Shown: positions 6,114 through 9,303 of the stretch, piece after piece | Numbering within the stretch: position 1 is the stretch's first letter | How the letters are laid out: every line of letters starts with the position of its first letter | From: an uncultured Rubrobacteraceae bacterium | GTDB taxonomy: Bacteria > Actinomycetota > Rubrobacteria > Rubrobacterales > Rubrobacteraceae | Direction: 5' to 3' | Assembly: GCA_902805985.1 (NCBI GenBank) | Contig: CADCUW010000667.1 | Span: 1-9,303 of the forward strand | Length of the DNA: 9,303 nt | Program-made: the position numbers and the translations under genes | Notes under the pieces: model-generated | What the model was told of the DNA's origin: nothing | What the model saw: the letters and a program-made list of their open reading frames with translations, nothing else | The model's database searches: none

Positions 6114-7307
6114 CTACGGCTGAAGCAGTATCTTGATGGCGCCGTCCTGCTTGTTCTGGAAGGTCTCGTACGCCTGCGGCGCGTCGTCCAGCGGCAGCTT
6201 GTGGGTGGCGAAGTCCTCGACGCCCAGCGGGTCGCCAGGGTCGAGGAGGAGCGGCATGATGGTGTCGGTCCACGCCTTCACGTTCGCCTGGCCCATGCGG
6301 ACCTGGATCTGCTTGTCGAAGAGCTGCATCATGTTGATGGGGTCGGCGGTCCCGCTGTAGACGCCGCTGATGGAGAGCGTCCCACCCCGGCGCACGGTCT
6401 CGATGCACGAGTTGAGCGCCGTCAGCCGGTCGACCCCGCCCTTCTCCATCGCGGTCTGGGCCGCCGGATCCGGCAAGAGGCCCACGAACGTCTGGGCCAT
6501 CTTGCCCCCGCCGGACCCGTGCGCCTCCATGCCGACCGCGTCTATGACCGAGTCCGGCCCCCGCCCGTCGGTCATCTCGCGAATAGCCTCGGGGACGTCG
6601 CCGTTATGGTCCCGGAGGTCCACCGTCTCGACCCCGTACCGCTTCGCCATGTCCAGCCGCTCCGGCACAAGGTCAACGCCGATGACCCTGAAGCCCATGT
6701 GCCTGGCGATGCGCGCGCACATCTGGCCGATGGGCCCGAGCCCGAAGATAGCAAGGCTGCCGCCCTCAGGAACGCCGGCGTAATCGACGGCCTGCCAGCT
6801 CGTCGGCAAGACGTCCGACAGGTACACGAAGCGCTCGTCGGACATCCCTGCGCCCTCTTCGGGGACTTTCATGGGGACGAACTGGGCCTGCGGGACGCGC
6901 AGGAACTCGGCTTGCCCGCCGGGCACCTGGCCGTAGAGCTTCGTGTAGCCGAAGAACTTGGCGCCCGTGCCGTACTCGTGGACCTGCGTGGTCTCGCACT
7001 GCGAGTAGAGCTTCTCGTCGCACATAAAGCAGTGGCCGCAGGAGATGTTGAACGGCAAGACCACCCTATCGCCGGGGGCTACGTTCGTGATCTCCGGCCC
7101 CACCTCCTCGACGATGCCCATGGGCTCGTGGCCGAGGATGTCTCCCTCGTCGATAAACGGCCCGAGCACATTGTAGAGGTGCAGGTCCGAGCCGCAGATG
7201 TTGGTCGTCGTGATCCTGACGATAGCGTCGTTCGGCTCCTGGATCGTCGGGTCCGGCACGTTGTCCACCCGAACGTCCTGCTTGCCGTGCCATGCAACAG
7301 CCTTCAT
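6114..7307 (-). CDS. Zinc-dependent alcohol dehydrogenase, FdhA-like long form
   Basis: This 397-residue medium-chain dehydrogenase contains two zinc sites and a Rossmann fold. TTNICGSDLH (34-43) supplies catalytic-zinc Cys38, and GHEPMG (59-64) supplies His60 and Glu61. The structural zinc cysteines are Cys90, Cys93, Cys96 and Cys104 in CGHCFMCDEKLYSQC. IFGLGPIGQMCARIA (187-201) is the nucleotide loop, with Asp212 at the end of the second strand favouring NAD+. The length and the SDVLPTSWQAVDYAGV segment (164-179) place it with long-form enzymes such as Pseudomonas putida glutathione-independent formaldehyde dehydrogenase, but the exact substrate cannot be read from sequence. The ATG at 7307 has GAGGAGG about 9 nt upstream. 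It lies downstream of pfpI and fdh on the same strand, separated from pfpI by a hairpin, so it probably has its own promoter. Confidence 0.92.
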   Translation of the reverse strand: MKAVAWHGKQDVRVDNVPDPTIQEPNDAIVRITTTNICGSDLHLYNVLGPFIDEGDILGHEPMGIVEEVGPEITNVAPGDRVVLPFNISCGHCFMCDEKLYSQCETTQVHEYGTGAKFFGYTKLYGQVPGGQAEFLRVPQAQFVPMKVPEEGAGMSDERFVYLSDVLPTSWQAVDYAGVPEGGSLAIFGLGPIGQMCARIARHMGFRVIGVDLVPERLDMAKRYGVETVDLRDHNGDVPEAIREMTDGRGPDSVIDAVGMEAHGSGGGKMAQTFVGLLPDPAAQTAMEKGGVDRLTALNSCIETVRRGGTLSISGVYSGTADPINMMQLFDKQIQVRMGQANVKAWTDTIMPLLLDPGDPLGVEDFATHKLPLDDAPQAYETFQNKQDGAIKILLQP

Positions 7308-7374
7308 CCCGTCAAGCCTCCTCGCTTGCTCGCTCCTGGAAACGCCCCGGTATCCGCCACAAACCCGGACAAGA

Positions 7375-7408
7375 CTTCAGCCGCCAACCCGGGGGCTGAC
7401 GGCTGAAG
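7375..7408 (-). terminator. Repeat-type hairpin terminator after pfpI
   Basis: On the minus strand 7408-7394 pairs with 7389-7375 along 15 bp (two G-U pairs) around a 4-nt loop. It starts 20 nt after the pfpI stop. The arms TTCAGCCGTC and GGCGGCTGAA are shared with the lctP terminator at 5064-5102, in the opposite orientation and again just behind a gene. The two are copies of one hairpin element with different loops. Confidence 0.7.
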
Positions 7409-7428
7409 CCTGATGCCTGAGACCTTCT

Positions 7429-8004
7429 CTACGCGCTGCGGGCCTGATCCGCGTGCTTGCCCTCGCCGATCTCCTCGACCACCTTGGCGCAGAACGCCTC
7501 GAGGTCGCCGGGGTTGCGGCTGGTGACGAGACCCTGGTCGGTGACGACCTCCTCATCGACCCAGTTGCCGCCCGCGTTGCGGATGTCGGTCTGGAGGGTA
7601 GGGTAGGAGGTGAGGGTACGGCCCTTCACCACGTCGGCCTCAACGAGGATCCAGGGGCCGTGGCAGATCACACCGACCGGCTTGGCCTGCTCGAAGAACC
7701 CGTGCACGAACTGGACCACGTTCGCATCACCGCGCAGGTTGTCGGCGCCGACGGTCCCGCCGGGCACGATCAGGGCGTCGTACTCCTCGGGGGAGACGTC
7801 GGTGACGGCCTTGTCTACCGTGAAGGTGTCCCCCATCTCGGTATCGTTGTTCATCGCCTGGGCCTCGCCGGCCTGGATGCCGATGACCTCGACCGTAGCC
7901 CCCTCGGCCTCGACGGCCTCCTTGGGCTGGACGAACTCCACCTGCTCTGACCCGATCGGCGCGATCAGAATAGCCACCTTGCGACCCTGCAACTCGTTAG
8001 CCAC
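7429..8004 (-). CDS. pfpI: DJ-1/PfpI family protein (class I amidotransferase fold)
   Basis: The 191-residue product belongs to the DJ-1/ThiJ/PfpI superfamily. RKVAILIAPIGSEQVEFVQP (8-27) holds the conserved glutamate (Glu20), VPGGTVGADNLR (80-91) forms the next loop, and GVICHGPWIL (111-120) carries the nucleophile Cys114 followed by His115. The TSRNPGDLEAF segment (about 161-171) is also typical. Family members include archaeal PfpI and the stress proteins YhbO and YfkM, reported variously as proteases or glyoxalase/deglycase-type carbonyl-stress enzymes, so the exact activity is open. The start is GTG at 8004 with AAGGAG 6 nt upstream; the frame has no better ATG. A sigma-B-like promoter lies 60-86 nt upstream. 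It sits 172 nt after fdh and ends in a repeat-type hairpin, so it is probably monocistronic and stress-inducible. Confidence 0.93.
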   Translation of the reverse strand: MANELQGRKVAILIAPIGSEQVEFVQPKEAVEAEGATVEVIGIQAGEAQAMNNDTEMGDTFTVDKAVTDVSPEEYDALIVPGGTVGADNLRGDANVVQFVHGFFEQAKPVGVICHGPWILVEADVVKGRTLTSYPTLQTDIRNAGGNWVDEEVVTDQGLVTSRNPGDLEAFCAKVVEEIGEGKHADQARSA

Positions 8005-8063
8005 GAATACTCCTTTTCTTGCGCTACCTATTCAATCCGGGAAGCTTGAGTCCCAGAGGGTAA

Positions 8064-8090
8064 ATACCCGATTCCGCGACCACGAAAAAC
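8064..8090 (-). promoter_or_regulatory. Sigma-B-like promoter for pfpI
   Basis: Minus-strand GTTTTT (8090-8085) and GGGTAT (8069-8064) are separated by 15 nt. This closely fits the general-stress sigma factor consensus GTTT-N12 to 16-GGGTAT known from Bacillus and actinobacterial sigma-B relatives. Transcription would start near 8057, giving a leader of about 50 nt before the GTG. Several PfpI-family genes elsewhere are sigma-B dependent, which fits. The site was identified by eye. Confidence 0.55.
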
Positions 8091-8108
8091 CGTTGTTGCC
8101 CCATGCCC

Positions 8109-8120
8109 GACCAAATGGTC
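8109..8120. promoter_or_regulatory. Possible operator upstream of the pfpI promoter
   Basis: GACCAAATGGTC has perfect 5-bp arms around AA. It lies 19 nt upstream of the candidate -35 of pfpI, between fdh and pfpI. TGGT/ACCA half-sites of this sort bind several dimeric winged-helix regulators. A 12-bp palindrome is close to chance expectation in a gap this size, so this is a weak call. Confidence 0.2.
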
Positions 8121-8176
8121 CGAAAGGTGTATGGGTCAGCCAGTCGTCCCGAACCGTCCCGGTTGGCGCAGCCGGC

Positions 8177-9133
8177 CTAGCCGTAGATCGCTTTGTAGCT
8201 AACGTTCTGTATCTCGCCGTCGGCAACCATCACGTAGTCGTCTCGTGTGGGCCGGCCCTCGATAAAACTCCGTAGGCTCTCACGCACGCCGGCGGCATAG
8301 CGCCCCTGGGCCTCCAGCGTGGTGCCTGAGACGTGCGGGGTCGTGGCGTGGTTCGGCATCGCGCGCCAGGGGTGGTCGGAGGGGGCCGGCTGCGGGTCCC
8401 AGACGTCGCCGGCGTAGCCGCCGAGATGCCCCTCCTCCAGCGCTTCCACGAGCGCCTCCGTCTCGACGATGGCCCCGCGGGCGATGTTGACGAGGTCGGC
8501 TCCCCGCTTCATGCCGAAGAGCGTCTCCCGGTCGGAGAGTCCCCGCGTCTCCGGGGTGAGGGGTGAGGCTATGACTATGACGTCGCACTCCCCGAGCATC
8601 TCGTCGAGGGTGGTGTAGCGGATGCCGAGATAGGACTCTTCGGTCGTGCCGAGGCGGGAGCGCTTGTAGTAGAGGGTCTCCACGTCGAAGGGCTTCAGGC
8701 GGGCGGCGATGAGCTGCCCGATCTCTCCCGCGCCGTAGATGCCGACGGTCTTCTTTTCGAGGCCGTGGGAGCCGGCGGCGATCTCGCCTATCGACCAGCC
8801 GCCGTCCACGACGTCCTTGCAGGCGGGGACGAAGTTGCGGACGAGGGCGAGGACCTGCATGACGGCGTGCTCGGAGACGCTGACGGTGTTGGAGCCGGTG
8901 ATTTCGGCGACCGTTTCTTTGTCGACGTAGACGGGCCAGAAGGGCGTGGTGATGAGCACGTCGGCGTCCCGCAGGTGCCCGAGAAGCTCCTCACCCTCCC
9001 TCTCGGTCGTCGAGACGAGATCGTGTTCGTCCCCGAGAGACTCCCTCAGGCCCAGGGCGTTCTCGGTGCAGCCGAGCACTTCGGGGTTGTCGGCGGCGTC
9101 GCCTCCGGGGTAGAGGACCGCTACTATCTTCAA
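8177..9133 (-). CDS. fdh: Formate dehydrogenase (D-2-hydroxyacid dehydrogenase type), internally shortened
   Basis: This type of enzyme oxidises formate to CO2 with NAD(P)+. The opening MKIVAVLYPGG, GCTENALG (21-28) and TTPFWPVY (62-69) match yeast-type FDH. ITGSNTVSVSEH (78-89) has formate-binding Asn82, GAGEIG (134-139) is the nucleotide loop, NIARGA (216-221) has Arg219, and YAGDVWDPQPAPSDHPW (240-256) has Gln248, the FDH hallmark in place of the usual acid. TPHVSGTT (265-272) has His267. At 318 residues it is short: Candida boidinii FDH is 364. ETV at 73-75 runs straight into AEITGSN, so about 33 residues containing AGVGSDHIDL are absent in frame. The coenzyme loop is YYKRSR (155-160), with Lys157 where NAD-specific enzymes have Asp. 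The start is TTG at 9133 with only a weak AGAG upstream, chosen by homology. Activity is doubtful. Confidence 0.88.
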   Translation of the reverse strand: MKIVAVLYPGGDAADNPEVLGCTENALGLRESLGDEHDLVSTTEREGEELLGHLRDADVLITTPFWPVYVDKETVAEITGSNTVSVSEHAVMQVLALVRNFVPACKDVVDGGWSIGEIAAGSHGLEKKTVGIYGAGEIGQLIAARLKPFDVETLYYKRSRLGTTEESYLGIRYTTLDEMLGECDVIVIASPLTPETRGLSDRETLFGMKRGADLVNIARGAIVETEALVEALEEGHLGGYAGDVWDPQPAPSDHPWRAMPNHATTPHVSGTTLEAQGRYAAGVRESLRSFIEGRPTRDDYVMVADGEIQNVSYKAIYG

Positions 9134-9167
9134 GGGTTCTCTATTCCCGGGCGTGTTTGCTCCCCGA

Positions 9168-9303
9168 TTACCAGGAAGAAGAGGCGCCTTCGTCGGAGCC
9201 AGGGCCTACCGCGGTCTGGCGGTTGGGGACGATCCAGAGCGTCACCCGCTCGGTCTTTATGTCGTCGGGGTTGTAGTCCTGTCCGTTGTACTTCTGGTAG
9301 AGC
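9168..9303 (-). CDS. C-terminal end of an unrecognised protein (partial)
   Basis: The minus-strand frame entering from the window edge gives 44 residues, beginning LYQKYNGQDYNPDDIKTERV and continuing TLWIVPNRQTAVGPGSDEGA, then SSSW and TAA at 9168-9170. The TERVTLWIVPN stretch looks like a beta-strand, and the Gly/Ser-rich end looks like a disordered tail. Mostly G/C third positions support coding. I do not recognise the family. The stop lies 34 nt upstream of the fdh TTG on the same strand with no hairpin between, so the two may be co-transcribed. Confidence 0.6.
   Translation of the reverse strand, partial: LYQKYNGQDYNPDDIKTERVTLWIVPNRQTAVGPGSDEGASSSW

Noticed and set aside
6201..7406. 401-codon plus-strand open frame opposite the zinc alcohol dehydrogenase
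   Set aside because: It is a mirror of the real gene, whose zinc ligands and Rossmann motif are intact on the minus strand; the translation is rich in His, Asp, Arg and Val without recognisable motifs.

Overview
This is a GC-rich bacterial window with frequent GTG and TTG starts. The gene families, and the habit of ending genes with GC-rich hairpins that lack a U-tract, fit a deep-branching Actinomycetota, most likely a Rubrobacter-like organism. That assignment is inference: there is no rRNA or other marker here, and no search was run.

Positions 1-1755 (plus strand) hold a purine-degradation block. The last 16 codons of a probable OHCU decarboxylase (uraD) overlap urate oxidase (uox) by ATGA, and uox overlaps hydroxyisourate hydrolase (uraH) by GTGA. 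A DUF3830 cyclophilin-like gene follows after 74 nt. Together uox, uraH and uraD would take urate to allantoin. Positions 1893-5042 (plus) hold a MOFRL-type glycerate 2-kinase, apparently leaderless, and an LldP/GlcA-type lactate/glycolate permease. Each ends in a hairpin. Downstream ureide breakdown can yield glyoxylate and then glycerate, so the kinase and permease may handle related two- and three-carbon acids.

Positions 5110-6047 (minus) are less orderly. A PadR-type regulator is overlapped by a 71-codon gene that reads correctly only if the frame shifts by -1 at A_AAG_GGT. Upstream lies a decayed fragment of a flavodoxin-family oxidoreductase.

Positions 6064-9133 (minus) carry three separately spaced genes: a formate dehydrogenase of the D-2-hydroxyacid dehydrogenase type, a PfpI/DJ-1 protein with a sigma-B-like promoter, and a long-form zinc alcohol dehydrogenase related to glutathione-independent formaldehyde dehydrogenases. 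Together they suggest handling of formaldehyde, formate and reactive carbonyls under stress. The formate dehydrogenase is unusual twice over: about 33 residues of the otherwise universal AGxGSDHxD region are missing in frame, and its coenzyme loop reads YYKRSR where NAD-specific enzymes have an aspartate. The window ends inside an unrecognised minus-strand gene.

The least expected signals are the altered formate dehydrogenase, the possible -1 frameshift gene, and a hairpin repeat used as a terminator after both the permease and pfpI. No CRISPR array, tRNA, rRNA, insertion sequence or phage gene was seen.
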